Positions 7,259 to 15,524 of a stretch of 43,241 nucleotides of DNA are shown in pieces. Under the pieces are notes generated by a model. The model was not told the origin of the DNA, did no database searches, and saw only the letters and a program-made list of their open reading frames with translations. A program made the translations under genes and the position numbers. The stretch is taken from contig JAILDT010000069.1 of assembly GCA_024689085.1 (NCBI GenBank), forward strand, positions 1 through 43,241, in the 5' to 3' direction. Source of the stretch: Clostridia bacterium. Lineage in GTDB: Bacteria > Bacillota > Clostridia > Peptostreptococcales > Anaerovoracaceae. Each line of letters starts with the position of its first letter. The first letter of the stretch is position 1.

Positions 7259-7714
7259 TTATGAAATAACGATCTGTAAGTCGGCGCCCAAAGCGTCGGC
7301 AATTCTTGACAATGTATTCACTGATGGGTTTGAAACACCTCTTTCGATTTTAGAAATATCCGATTGATCAATTCCGGTTGCGGCTGCAAGTTGCGATTGT
7401 GTAAAGCCAGCCTTTGATCTGGCTTCAGAAACTGCGTTCGCTACCAACATAGAGGCCGGCATTTTTTCTTTTCTGACCAGCAGACCTTCTTGATATACCG
7501 TTTCAACTTCAATATCTAAATCTTCGTTCCAGACAATTCCATAAACACCTTCCAGTTTTCCGGACAGGAATAATTTGCGATTTTCAAGCGCACGAAGCTG
7601 AGGATATTTGTCAAAAAGAGACGACATATCATAGCTTTTTACTTCTCCGCTCTGAAATGTAACTTCGAGAGTTGTACCATTCTGAAATTTTAAGTCAACA
7701 GCTTTATGAAACAT
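7259..7714 (-). CDS. DUF2442 domain fused to Cro/C1-type HTH regulator
   Basis: 151-residue protein with two parts. Residues 1-80 look like DUF2442 (FHKAVDLKFQNGTTLEVTF, with the ALENRKLFL segment and a W near 62). Residues 90-151 form a lambda-repressor-type helix-turn-helix (ARSKAGFTQSQLAAATGIDQSDISKIERG). DUF2442 proteins are frequent partners of DUF4160 proteins, in pairs that resemble toxin-antitoxin modules; activity of this pair is not established. The HTH makes it the likely DNA-binding, antitoxin-like and autoregulatory partner. It begins one base after the DUF4160 stop. The coding is more AT-rich than that of the neighbours, which would suit horizontal gain. Confidence 0.85.
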   Translation of the reverse strand: MFHKAVDLKFQNGTTLEVTFQSGEVKSYDMSSLFDKYPQLRALENRKLFLSGKLEGVYGIVWNEDLDIEVETVYQEGLLVRKEKMPASMLVANAVSEARSKAGFTQSQLAAATGIDQSDISKIERGVSNPSVNTLSRIADALGADLQIVIS

Positions 7715-7715
7715 A

Positions 7716-7970
7716 TCAGTCTAATGGTGGGAGTTTTTTATAGACTTCCGTTTCCCACATCTCTTCTAATTCCTTCTGGTTTTTGAAAATGAACTCCTTG
7801 ACCATGGCGGATGCTTTTGGAGGAAAGGATCCATCCATTATTTCTCCTGTTTTTAAGGAGAAGGGTGCGTCATATTCCTGCGTAATCGCGTGAATATGAG
7901 GTGGGTTATGCTCTTTGTCGCGAAGATACATAACAATAGTGATTCCATAAAAATGTGCAATTGTAGGCAT
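7716..7970 (-). CDS. DUF4160 family protein, possible toxin partner
   Basis: 84-residue protein with the typical DUF4160 start MPTIAHFYGITIVMYLRDKEHNPPHIH: small, basic-acidic mixed, with the conserved PPHIHA. The family usually sits directly before a DUF2442 gene and is suspected to belong to toxin-antitoxin-like modules, without a proven mechanism. Here the DUF2442 partner follows after one base. AAAGGGGAT precedes the ATG. A strong promoter with a palindrome in its spacer lies 40 bases upstream. Family assignment is good; toxicity is inference. Confidence 0.83.
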   Translation of the reverse strand: MPTIAHFYGITIVMYLRDKEHNPPHIHAITQEYDAPFSLKTGEIMDGSFPPKASAMVKEFIFKNQKELEEMWETEVYKKLPPLD

Positions 7971-8009
7971 GATTGATCCCCTTTCAAATAATCTCTGCCC
8001 CTTACCGAA

Positions 8010-8038
8010 AGTATAGGGGATATATCACCTACTGTCAA
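8010..8038 (-). promoter_or_regulatory. Strong sigma-A promoter of DUF4160 operon
   Basis: Minus strand TTGACA (8033-8038), exactly 17 bases, TATACT (8010-8015). The -35 box is perfect and the -10 matches five of six bases, the strongest promoter in the window. It would drive DUF4160, DUF2442-HTH and, with no other promoter seen before hypB, the DUF2804, RibD-like and hypB genes. Confidence 0.8.
8015..8030 (-). promoter_or_regulatory. Palindromic operator inside the promoter
   Basis: AGGGGATATATCACCT is a 16-base inverted repeat with one mismatched pair (AGGnGATATATCnCCT). It fills most of the spacer and touches the -10 box, the usual position for a repressor site. The HTH protein encoded by the second gene of the operon is the natural candidate to bind it. 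Binding is inferred. Confidence 0.55.
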
Positions 8039-8070
8039 CAAATAAATAACGGTTTCATTTGCGGAAACTA

Positions 8071-8097
8071 TTGAAAGAATGGTAAACTTTATACAAT
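8071..8097 (+). promoter_or_regulatory. Possible promoter of HD-domain gene
   Basis: TTGAAA and TACAAT match the consensus well but are only 15 bases apart, shorter than usual. An inverted repeat GTTTC / GAAAC lies just upstream (about 8052-8068) between the two divergent promoters. Confidence 0.35.
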
Positions 8098-8125
8098 TAA
8101 TACATGAAAGAAGGAGAATGGGGAT

Positions 8126-8701
8126 ATGCTTACACTTGAAAGAGCGAAAGAAATAAACGGCACAATGGTTACGGATCATGCGCTGATCATTCACGCCACC
8201 AACGTCATGGCCGCGATGGGCGCTATGGCAGAACATTTCGGTGAGGATAAGGAACACTGGCAGGCCGTTGGATATCTGCACGACTATGATTACGAGAAGT
8301 ATCCGGAGGAGCATCTGCTGCACACGGAGAAGGAACTTCTGGCAGAAGGCGTTGATCCGGAAGACGTCCGCGCCATCATGGCCCATGGATACGGAATCTG
8401 CACGGATGTGGAACCTATCACCAATATGGAGAAGAGCCTCTTCGCAGTTGATGAACTGACAGGAATCATTCAGGCTTATGCGCGTATGCGCCCGGAAGGA
8501 ATCCACGACATGAAGACGAAGGGCATCATGAAGCGGTTCAAGGACAAGAGATTTGCAGCCGGGTGCGATCGGGAAGTCATCCTGAAAGGCTGTGAGATGC
8601 TGGGCATGGAGCTGCGCGACGTTGCGGAAATCTGTGCGCGCGGCATGGAAGAGTTCGCGGTGGAAATCGAGCTGGATGGAGAACCGGCGGAGGAGTCATA
8701 A
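8126..8701 (+). CDS. HD-domain phosphohydrolase-like protein
   Basis: 191-residue protein with the HD metal-binding pattern: H23 in HALIIHATNV, the HD pair H52-D53 in GYLHDYDYEKYPEEH, and a later D in VDELTGII. HD proteins hydrolyse phosphate esters of nucleotides and similar compounds; this short single-domain type is common in Clostridia and its substrate is unknown. AAGGAGA lies nine bases before the ATG at 8126. The stop codon TAA shares its last base with the ATG of the alcohol dehydrogenase gene (TAATG), so the two are translationally coupled and co-transcribed. Confidence 0.85.
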   Translation: MLTLERAKEINGTMVTDHALIIHATNVMAAMGAMAEHFGEDKEHWQAVGYLHDYDYEKYPEEHLLHTEKELLAEGVDPEDVRAIMAHGYGICTDVEPITNMEKSLFAVDELTGIIQAYARMRPEGIHDMKTKGIMKRFKDKRFAAGCDREVILKGCEMLGMELRDVAEICARGMEEFAVEIELDGEPAEES

Positions 8702-9873
8702 TGGATTACAAATGCACAGGATTTTTTGATTTCACACTGCCTACCAAAATCATCTATGGACCGGGCAGAGTCAAAGAAGTTGTCAATGAACTGAAGGCTC
8801 TCGGCGGCAGCCGCCCGCTGATCATTACGGACAAAGGCATCTGCCAGGTGGGCATCGTCAATATCGTGACAGAGCTGCTGGATGAAGCGGGAATTCAGTA
8901 TGTGATCTACGACGGCGTCGAGGCGAACCCGAAGGACGTCAACGCAGAAGATGGCGCGCGTAAGGCCAGAGAAATCGATGCGGACAGCATGATTGCCGTA
9001 GGCGGCGGCAGCCCGATCGATTGCGCGAAAGCAGTGGGTGTTCTGCTGGGACATGACGCGGAATACATCAAGCCATTTGAAGGCAAGACAGCGGCGAAAC
9101 TGCCGGGACCTCCGCTGATCACGATTCCGACGACAGCGGGCACCGGCAGTGAAATCACGTTCTCATCGGTCATTACAGACACGAAGAATCACTACAAGAT
9201 GACGATCAAGAGTCCGTTTACCGCGGCAAATACCGCCATCTGCGATCCGGAGCTGACCCTTACGGTTCCGCCGGCGGTCACGGCGGCGACAGGTGTGGAC
9301 GCGCTCACCCATGCGATCGAAGGGTTCACTGCGACCTGCTCCGAACCGATTGGAGACGCAGCGGCCCTCTACGCCATAGAACTGATTTCACAGAATCTGC
9401 TGCGCGCCGTGAAAGAAGGTTCGAATCTGAAGGCACGCAGCAATATGCTCATGGGCAGTATGCTCGGCGGCATGTCTTTCAGCCATTCGGACGTAGCAAG
9501 CGTCCACTGCATTGCGGAATCTCTGGGCAGCAAGTACGACCTGCCGCACGGAACATGCAATGCAATCTTCCTGCCGTACGTCATGGAGTACAACATGAAC
9601 TACTGCACCGATCGCTACGCCCGCGTTGCGAAAGCGATGGGTCTGGATTTTGAAACGGAGGAAGAAGGAGCCCGCAAAGCCGTAGCGTTTGTCAAACAGC
9701 TGACGATAGACGTCGCGCTGCCGACTTTCGCGTCGCTGGATCCGGATCCCGCGGACTTCCCGTATCTGGCGGAGATCTCCTTTAAGAACGGGTCCAATGA
9801 CAGCAATCCGCGCCCGATGACAGCGGCAGATTACGAAGTGCTGCTGGATAAGGTGTACCAGGCGGGATTGTAA
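8701..9873 (+). CDS. Iron-containing alcohol dehydrogenase
   Basis: 390-residue NAD(P)-dependent group III alcohol dehydrogenase. Cofactor-binding GGGSPIDCAKA (near residue 101) and TIPTTAGTGSE (near 140) are present. The four metal ligands are in place: D200 and H204 in DALTHAIEG, H269 in SVHCIAESLG, and H283 in LPHGTCNA. At the position of FucO His267 this protein has E273, where most relatives keep histidine (AHxLG). Substrate cannot be told from sequence; alcohol-aldehyde interconversion in fermentation is the family role. It overlaps the HD-domain gene by one base. The next gene, an antiporter, has its own promoter. Confidence 0.93.
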   Translation: MDYKCTGFFDFTLPTKIIYGPGRVKEVVNELKALGGSRPLIITDKGICQVGIVNIVTELLDEAGIQYVIYDGVEANPKDVNAEDGARKAREIDADSMIAVGGGSPIDCAKAVGVLLGHDAEYIKPFEGKTAAKLPGPPLITIPTTAGTGSEITFSSVITDTKNHYKMTIKSPFTAANTAICDPELTLTVPPAVTAATGVDALTHAIEGFTATCSEPIGDAAALYAIELISQNLLRAVKEGSNLKARSNMLMGSMLGGMSFSHSDVASVHCIAESLGSKYDLPHGTCNAIFLPYVMEYNMNYCTDRYARVAKAMGLDFETEEEGARKAVAFVKQLTIDVALPTFASLDPDPADFPYLAEISFKNGSNDSNPRPMTAADYEVLLDKVYQAGL

Positions 9874-9891
9874 ATAACATCAAAAAAACTC

Positions 9892-9920
9892 TTCACAACA
9901 GTATTGGTTTGATATATCAT
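9892..9920 (+). promoter_or_regulatory. Promoter of NhaC-type antiporter gene
   Basis: TTCACA, 17 bases, TATCAT. The start would be near 9927. The leader holds a small hairpin (CGCATC with GATGCG) before the ribosome binding site. Confidence 0.5.
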
Positions 9921-9976
9921 GTACGGGTGCGCATCGTGAACAGATGCGGCAAATACTGACCTGGAGAGTGAACGAA

Positions 9977-11293
9977 ATGGAAAAGAAAACACCAAACGGA
10001 TTAGCCCTGCTGCCGATCATTATCTTTCTGATAGTGTACCTTGGCAGCGGGATTTATTATGAGTATATCAACCCGGTTGAGGGAGGCATGGGCTTCTATG
10101 TGACATCTGTTGTTGTTGCATTCATGATCGCCCTCGCCGTAGCATTTGTGCAGAACAGGGAGCTGCCGTTTGATGAGAAAATCACGGCATGTGCAAGGGG
10201 CATCGGTGATGATAACATCACGATCATGCTGTTCATCTTCCTTCTGGCAGGCGCCTTTTCAGGCGTTGCGAAGGCATCCGGAGGGGCTGACAGCACAGCA
10301 TATATGCTTCTGGATATCATACCTGCAAACTTCGCGGTGCCGGGACTGTTCATCATTGCCTGCATCATTTCAATGGCCATGGGTACTTCCTGCGGAACCA
10401 TTACAGTTCTCGCACCGATTGCCATGAGCGTAGCAACAACGGCGCATCTCAGCCTGCCGCTTTGCATCGGCACCATTGTCGGCGGCGCCATGTTCGGCGA
10501 CAATCTTTCATTTATCAGCGACACGACGATTGCAGCGACAAAGACCCAGGGCATAGCTATGAAGGAGAAATTCAAAGCGAATTTCCGTATTGCGCTTCCG
10601 GCGGCCATTGCCACACTGATTCTGCTGATCATTCTGTGCATGCGGAGCAGCGGAGCGGAGATCGAGCATTTTGATTTCAACTTCCTGCAGGCGATGCCGT
10701 ATTTCGCAGTACTGATCGCGGCCCTGTGCGGTGTGAATGTGTTTATCGTTCTTGGGTGCGGCGCCATCCTCAGTATGATCATGGGTATGATTACAGGATC
10801 CCTGACCATGAGCACGGCCATGTCTGCTATGGGCGAAGGAACAACCGGCATGTTCGAGACGATGATCGTCACGATACTGGTCGCCTCCATTGGAGCGCTA
10901 ATGAGAGAGTTCGGCGGATTCGAATTCATTCTGCAGCTGATCCAGCACGGATTCAAAACGAGAAGAGGCGGAGAATTCGGCATCGGACTGCTCGTTTCGA
11001 TCATGGATATTGCGACAGCAAATAATACAGTTGCCATCGTCATGGCCGGACCGCTTGCGAAGAACATCAGCGAGCACTTCAATGTTGCTCCGGCGAGAAC
11101 GGCGTCCATCCTGGACATCTTCTCCTGTATATGGCAAGGCATCATTCCTTACGGCGCGCAGCTTCTGATTGCGGCGGGAATTGCTGGCATCGGCAGTATC
11201 ACGATTGTACCGTTCCTGTTCTATCAGGGATTTCTGCTTATCAGCGTGATCCTGTCGATCATTACAGGCTGGGGACTCAAAGCAAAAGCATAA
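9977..11293 (+). CDS. Na+/H+ antiporter, NhaC family
   Basis: 438-residue integral membrane protein with about 11-12 hydrophobic segments. Family signatures are MAMGTSCGTITVLAPIAMS, GGAMFGDNLSFISDTTIAATKTQG, and later DIATANNTVAIVMAGPLAKNIS with the DIFSCIWQGIIPYGAQ repeat. These are typical of NhaC/YuiF-like secondary transporters, which exchange sodium for protons or in some cases move amino acids; the substrate here is not certain. GGAGAG lies eight bases before the ATG at 9977, which is preferred to the in-frame ATG at 9944 that lacks a binding site. A strong terminator follows. Confidence 0.88.
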   Translation: MEKKTPNGLALLPIIIFLIVYLGSGIYYEYINPVEGGMGFYVTSVVVAFMIALAVAFVQNRELPFDEKITACARGIGDDNITIMLFIFLLAGAFSGVAKASGGADSTAYMLLDIIPANFAVPGLFIIACIISMAMGTSCGTITVLAPIAMSVATTAHLSLPLCIGTIVGGAMFGDNLSFISDTTIAATKTQGIAMKEKFKANFRIALPAAIATLILLIILCMRSSGAEIEHFDFNFLQAMPYFAVLIAALCGVNVFIVLGCGAILSMIMGMITGSLTMSTAMSAMGEGTTGMFETMIVTILVASIGALMREFGGFEFILQLIQHGFKTRRGGEFGIGLLVSIMDIATANNTVAIVMAGPLAKNISEHFNVAPARTASILDIFSCIWQGIIPYGAQLLIAAGIAGIGSITIVPFLFYQGFLLISVILSIITGWGLKAKA

Positions 11294-11296
11294 ATA

Positions 11297-11330
11297 AAAA
11301 TGCCGCAGAACTGCGGCATTTTTTCTTTTT
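11297..11330. terminator. Bidirectional intrinsic terminator
   Basis: AAAATGCCGCAG-AA-CTGCGGCATTTT hairpin followed by a long T-rich run on the plus strand and A-rich sequence on the other side. It serves both the antiporter gene and the converging aldehyde dehydrogenase gene. Confidence 0.88.
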
Positions 11331-11344
11331 TTGTCACTTGTCGT

Positions 11345-12763
11345 TTATTTCTCGAAGAGTCTCAGCATCTTCATCTTATAGGCATTCTTCTTTCCCGCAT
11401 ACGGGTGCTCCCGCAGCGGAAGGTTGAACTTCGTGTAGCCCCGCAGCACCGTGCACGGATGGGTGAATTCCCGGAAACCCCACTTCCCGTGATAGGCGCC
11501 CATGCCCGAGTGGCCGGTGCCGCCGAACGGCGCGCCCTTGACCATCATGTGCAGGCACACTTCGTTGATGCATCCGCCGCCGAACTGCTGGGTCTCCATG
11601 ACTTTGTTCGCCCATCTGATGTCCTTTGTGAACAGATAGAATGCGAGACCGTGTTCCCGCTCTGCGATGACACGGAGCAGATCATCCACTTCGTCATCGG
11701 CAAACGGAACGACTGGCAGCAGCGGTGAGAATAACTCGTGCTTCACGATTGGTTCGTCCGCGCCCACTGGATAGATAATCGTCGGCTGGTAACGGAGTCT
11801 GACCAGATCGCCCTCGCCGCCGAATACGATGCGATCTCTGTATTCGTCTGCCTCGTCGGAGCATTTCATGTAGGCTGCTCCGGAGATGAGCCGCGGGTAT
11901 TCCGGGTTCAGCAGGGCATCCTCGCCGATCTGGTTCACAAAAGCTGCTTTCAGTTCCGCAAGGAATTCTTCAGCGACCTCCTCCGCCACAGCGACCTGAT
12001 TGATATTGATGCAGATCTGACCGCTGTTGCAGAGTTTGAAGAAAGCGATTTTTCGCGCTGCGTCCTTCAGGTCGGCGTCCTTTCTTACGATACACCAGTT
12101 GCCGGTTTCTCCGCCAAGTTCCAGTGCGACAGGCGTCAGGTTCTTCGCGGCCTTTGCCATGACATGTTTGCCAACAGCAGGGGAGCCGGTGTAAAAAATC
12201 TTGTCGAAGCGCTGATCCAGACACAGATCCGCCACATCATGTCCGCCATCGATGACGGTGATGTATTCCTCAGGATAGATTTCGGAGACCATCTTGATCA
12301 TAACGTCCGTGCAGTGCGGCGTCTTCGAGCTCGTTTTGATAACGGCCGTATTGCCGCCCGCGATGCTGGCGGCCAGCACGCCGAAGGTGAGGGTGAACGG
12401 GAAGTTGAACGGGCTGATGATCAGTGCCGTACCGTAAGGCTTGTGGTACACCCTGGAGAAGAGGCTCGGGAAGCAGGTCATCCCGCTGAAGAGCAGGTCC
12501 GGTTTCGCCCACCGTTTCAGCCCCTCTATCATTTCGTTGACTTCCAGGATGACGGTGCCGATGTCACAGAAATACGCTTCCGTTTCACTCCGCCCCAGAT
12601 CCTCTTCCAGAGCCTGCGTGATTTCTTTTTCATAAATCGACATCTGGACTTTGAGCCGCTTGAGCTGCACGATGCGCCAGTCTACGTCGAGGGTCGCACC
12701 GCTGAGGAAGAAGGCGCGCTGCTTTTCCACGATCTCTTTGATTTGTTCTTCTGTATATGCCAT
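11345..12763 (-). CDS. Aldehyde dehydrogenase, class 3-like
   Basis: 472-residue NAD(P)-dependent aldehyde dehydrogenase resembling class 3 / YwdH enzymes. Seen are the PYGTALIISPFNFPFTLTFGVLAASIAGGNTAVIK nucleotide-binding region, FYTGSPAVGKHVM, the general base glutamate in LELGGETGNW, and the catalytic cysteine in CNSGQICININQV. The usual LELGGKSP is changed to LELGGETG, a small oddity. AAAGGAAATGAA precedes the ATG at 12763. The aldehyde substrate is not known; detoxification or conversion of aldehydes from the nearby alcohol dehydrogenase is possible but not shown. No signal peptide, so cytoplasmic. Confidence 0.93.
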   Translation of the reverse strand: MAYTEEQIKEIVEKQRAFFLSGATLDVDWRIVQLKRLKVQMSIYEKEITQALEEDLGRSETEAYFCDIGTVILEVNEMIEGLKRWAKPDLLFSGMTCFPSLFSRVYHKPYGTALIISPFNFPFTLTFGVLAASIAGGNTAVIKTSSKTPHCTDVMIKMVSEIYPEEYITVIDGGHDVADLCLDQRFDKIFYTGSPAVGKHVMAKAAKNLTPVALELGGETGNWCIVRKDADLKDAARKIAFFKLCNSGQICININQVAVAEEVAEEFLAELKAAFVNQIGEDALLNPEYPRLISGAAYMKCSDEADEYRDRIVFGGEGDLVRLRYQPTIIYPVGADEPIVKHELFSPLLPVVPFADDEVDDLLRVIAEREHGLAFYLFTKDIRWANKVMETQQFGGGCINEVCLHMMVKGAPFGGTGHSGMGAYHGKWGFREFTHPCTVLRGYTKFNLPLREHPYAGKKNAYKMKMLRLFEK

Positions 12764-12802
12764 TTCATTTCCTTTCACGGTCCGTGCGGGAAGCCGGCCG
12801 TA

Positions 12803-12831
12803 TTGCGAATTATCTTCTGTTAATGTATTAT
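12803..12831 (+). promoter_or_regulatory. Promoter of C11 protease gene
   Basis: TTGCGA, 17 bases, TATTAT in the short region divergent to the aldehyde dehydrogenase gene. The start would be near 12838, about 33 bases before the ATG. Confidence 0.55.
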
Positions 12832-12870
12832 GACACAAGAAGAAGAAAAGTACCACACAGCGAGGGTGAA

Positions 12871-15471
12871 ATGTTAATTTACTATCACGCGCTTTTTAAT
12901 TACGTACCGGTTCTGATCATACTTCTTTTTCTTTTCAGGATCGTGTGCCGCTGGAAGGTTTTCAGCAAGATGGGGCTCAGACCGTGGACCTCACTGATCC
13001 CGTTTGTCAGCGAATACCTCGTATTCAGGAGAACGTGGAAGGTGTGGCCTTTTGTTGTGCTCTTACTGTTGGCGATGGTAACCAGTCTGACTGTTGAGAT
13101 CACCGCTTATACAGATGCGTTTTTCCCAATTCCGACATTCGTCAAATCGCACATGACCCTCGTTTCGATCGTGTGCCTGATGTTGATCCCGATGTTCCAG
13201 TACAAGCACCTTGCTTTTGCGTTTGGGCATGACGTAGGGTACATGATGGGACTGCTGTTTCTCAACCCGATTTTCCTTGGCATCATGGCGTTCTCGAAGG
13301 ATTACTTCCACGAAGACCTCGCGGCGCTCAAAGGAAAGGAGCTCAAGGAATACAACAAGAATAACCGGACGCTCGTTAACAAGATTCTGAGCGTGGCTTC
13401 CGTTCTGGTCATCCTTTCCACGGCGGGCACCTACATCGGGCACGTGCTGATGACAGAGCAGCAGCCGGCGTTCATGATCAGAAGCGCCATCAGTGAGAAA
13501 TACGACAAAACCGCGGGCAAAGTCAACGGCACCGGCGAAGTCATCTATTCTGCGGTAGACGGAGTCGCGCAGGACGTTGCGGTAAAAGCAGACAGAGACC
13601 TTTATTTCCCTGACAAGTCCAGAGTCAAAGAGACGACGGTTTATATGTATCTGATAGGATCCGACCTCGAAGATGCCTCCGGTTCGGCATCCGTCAATCT
13701 GGCGCAGATCAAGGACGCCACTGCAGCCGGGCACAATCTGAAATTCATTATCGAAGCTGGCGGAACAGGCCGCTGGTTCACAGACGGATTCAAAAACAGA
13801 ACGATTGGGCGCTATATGATAAAAGACGGCGAAGTCACATTGCTGGAGACCCTGCCTGACCAGACATGCATGTCTAAAGAGAGAACGCTGAGGGACTTCC
13901 TGAAATGGGCGAAAGAAAACTATCCGTCTGACCGTAAGATGCTGTTCTTCTGGGATCATGGCGGGGGAGTGTTCGGATACGGAATCGACTATCTCAACCC
14001 GAGACAGGGGCAGTCCATGCTTTCTGTTCCTGAAGTTGTCAGCGCGCTGGAAGAAGCCGGAGACAAGTACGATGTCATCGCGTTCGACGCGTGCCTGATG
14101 CAGACCATGGAGGTTGCCGTTGCGATGGAACCGTATGCGGACTATCTTCTGGGATCAGAGGAAACCGAACCGACTTCGGGATTGTACTATACGGCGGCAT
14201 TCTCAAAACTTGCGCAGGAGCCGGATATGGACACGGTGGAGTTCGGAGCCATGATGTGCTCGTCGTATGACCAGGCGCTGGAGATCATGAAAGGAGGACC
14301 GCAGCCGGGTTACATGCTGTCTATGATGGATCTGCGCTACATTCCTGATGCGGCAGACGCGTTCGTTTCCTATCTGGATCATCTGGACAGAAATTTCATG
14401 TCGAACAAGCAGGCCTTCGTGAACATGTCAGCGGCGCGTTCCAAGGCATATGAGTTCCAGCACGAGGATCAGATTGACCTCATCGACTTCATCGATCAGA
14501 GCGATATTTCGGCACGGGAGAAGAACGTTCTTAAAAGCAAAATCAACAAGGCCATCGCTGTCCGCAGTGCAGCCAGCGCCAACCACATCAACGGCCTTGC
14601 GCTCTACATGCCGTATGATGATATCGACGGCTATACCGACGCTTATGAAGCGCTTGAAGAGCTTGACATGAATACGGAGGCAAAGGTCTACAACGACTTC
14701 GCCACGATCATTGGAAGCAAGGAGTATAAAGAAGAGGGTCTGCTTGTGGGCTACCAGTATGAGCCGTGGTACAGGCACAGATTCGAGGACTATGACGTGT
14801 CCGTCTTCAGAGATCATGTTCCGCTCATCCAGAAGGGCCACGAGTATGCGATCGATCTCACCGACGAGGAGTGGGAAACGGTCACCGGCTACGAGCAGGG
14901 CCTGAAAATGAAGGTAGGCAACAGGTATGTCGATCTGGGAAGCGACAATGTGTTCGACCTGGATGAGAAGGGGCATTACATGCTTGAATTCAATCACACC
15001 TGGGTTGCCATAAACGGCGTGATCGTCGCGCTGCATCCGGGGACACCGAAAGATGTCGGCGGCGGCAAGATCATCTACAGCGGGACCGTCGACGCAACGC
15101 TGAATTTCATATACCCGATCAAGATCTACATCGAATGGGTCGACGTCGGAGATGTGGAAGGTGAGGGCGTTGTTCTGGGATACCTTCCGGCGGAAGAGGA
15201 TTCTGATGACATAACCGAAATAGGAACCCCAAGAGGCATGAAACAGTTCAAATCGAACAGCGTGGTATCCTTCCTCTACGACTGGTACGACGAGGACGGC
15301 AAGTATCTCTCAACAGCGGCGGGTCACATGCCGATCGATGTCGGAATCAAGGGCCTCACGGTCACGCAGAAGGACATCAGTTCAGAGGAGTATGATTACT
15401 ACGGCATTTTGTTCGACGTCATGAACAGGACGATGAAAACGGAAACGCTGCATCACAAGCCGGAGAAATAA
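12871..15471 (+). CDS. Membrane-anchored clostripain-family (C11) protease
   Basis: 866-residue protein. Residues 1-200 hold four to five hydrophobic segments (YVPVLIILLFLFRIVCRWKVF, WPFVVLLLLAMVTSL, LVSIVCLMLIPMF, a later one near 195) and resemble a DUF5684-type membrane domain with WTSLIPF. After the last segment a C11 peptidase domain begins (TVYMYLIGSDLED). The catalytic dyad is H363 in FFWDHGGG and C408 in FDACLMQTMEVA, with the C11 motif SEETEPTSGLYY after it. A beta-rich C-terminal region follows. The catalytic part probably faces the outside. Family members cleave after arginine or lysine. GAGGGTGA precedes the ATG at 12871; an upstream in-frame start at 12757 overlaps the other gene and is less likely. 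Confidence 0.87.
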   Translation: MLIYYHALFNYVPVLIILLFLFRIVCRWKVFSKMGLRPWTSLIPFVSEYLVFRRTWKVWPFVVLLLLAMVTSLTVEITAYTDAFFPIPTFVKSHMTLVSIVCLMLIPMFQYKHLAFAFGHDVGYMMGLLFLNPIFLGIMAFSKDYFHEDLAALKGKELKEYNKNNRTLVNKILSVASVLVILSTAGTYIGHVLMTEQQPAFMIRSAISEKYDKTAGKVNGTGEVIYSAVDGVAQDVAVKADRDLYFPDKSRVKETTVYMYLIGSDLEDASGSASVNLAQIKDATAAGHNLKFIIEAGGTGRWFTDGFKNRTIGRYMIKDGEVTLLETLPDQTCMSKERTLRDFLKWAKENYPSDRKMLFFWDHGGGVFGYGIDYLNPRQGQSMLSVPEVVSALEEAGDKYDVIAFDACLMQTMEVAVAMEPYADYLLGSEETEPTSGLYYTAAFSKLAQEPDMDTVEFGAMMCSSYDQALEIMKGGPQPGYMLSMMDLRYIPDAADAFVSYLDHLDRNFMSNKQAFVNMSAARSKAYEFQHEDQIDLIDFIDQSDISAREKNVLKSKINKAIAVRSAASANHINGLALYMPYDDIDGYTDAYEALEELDMNTEAKVYNDFATIIGSKEYKEEGLLVGYQYEPWYRHRFEDYDVSVFRDHVPLIQKGHEYAIDLTDEEWETVTGYEQGLKMKVGNRYVDLGSDNVFDLDEKGHYMLEFNHTWVAINGVIVALHPGTPKDVGGGKIIYSGTVDATLNFIYPIKIYIEWVDVGDVEGEGVVLGYLPAEEDSDDITEIGTPRGMKQFKSNSVVSFLYDWYDEDGKYLSTAAGHMPIDVGIKGLTVTQKDISSEEYDYYGILFDVMNRTMKTETLHHKPEK

Positions 15472-15473
15472 GA

Positions 15474-15503
15474 AAAACCCGGACCAAACGGTCCGGGTTT
15501 TTA
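15474..15503. terminator. Bidirectional intrinsic terminator
   Basis: AAAACCCGGACC-AAAC-GGTCCGGGTTTTT: a perfect 12-bp stem with A and T flanks, between the C11 protease gene and the converging lipoprotein gene. Confidence 0.9.
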
Positions 15504-15524
15504 GATTGCTTTCTTAGTATGATC

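Noticed and set aside
7853-8506. A 217-codon minus-strand frame
   Set aside because: It overlaps the HD-domain gene, the TTGACA promoter and the DUF4160 gene, which all have independent support.
11738-12823. A 361-codon plus-strand frame
   Set aside because: It is antisense to the aldehyde dehydrogenase gene, with low-quality residue composition and no family pattern.
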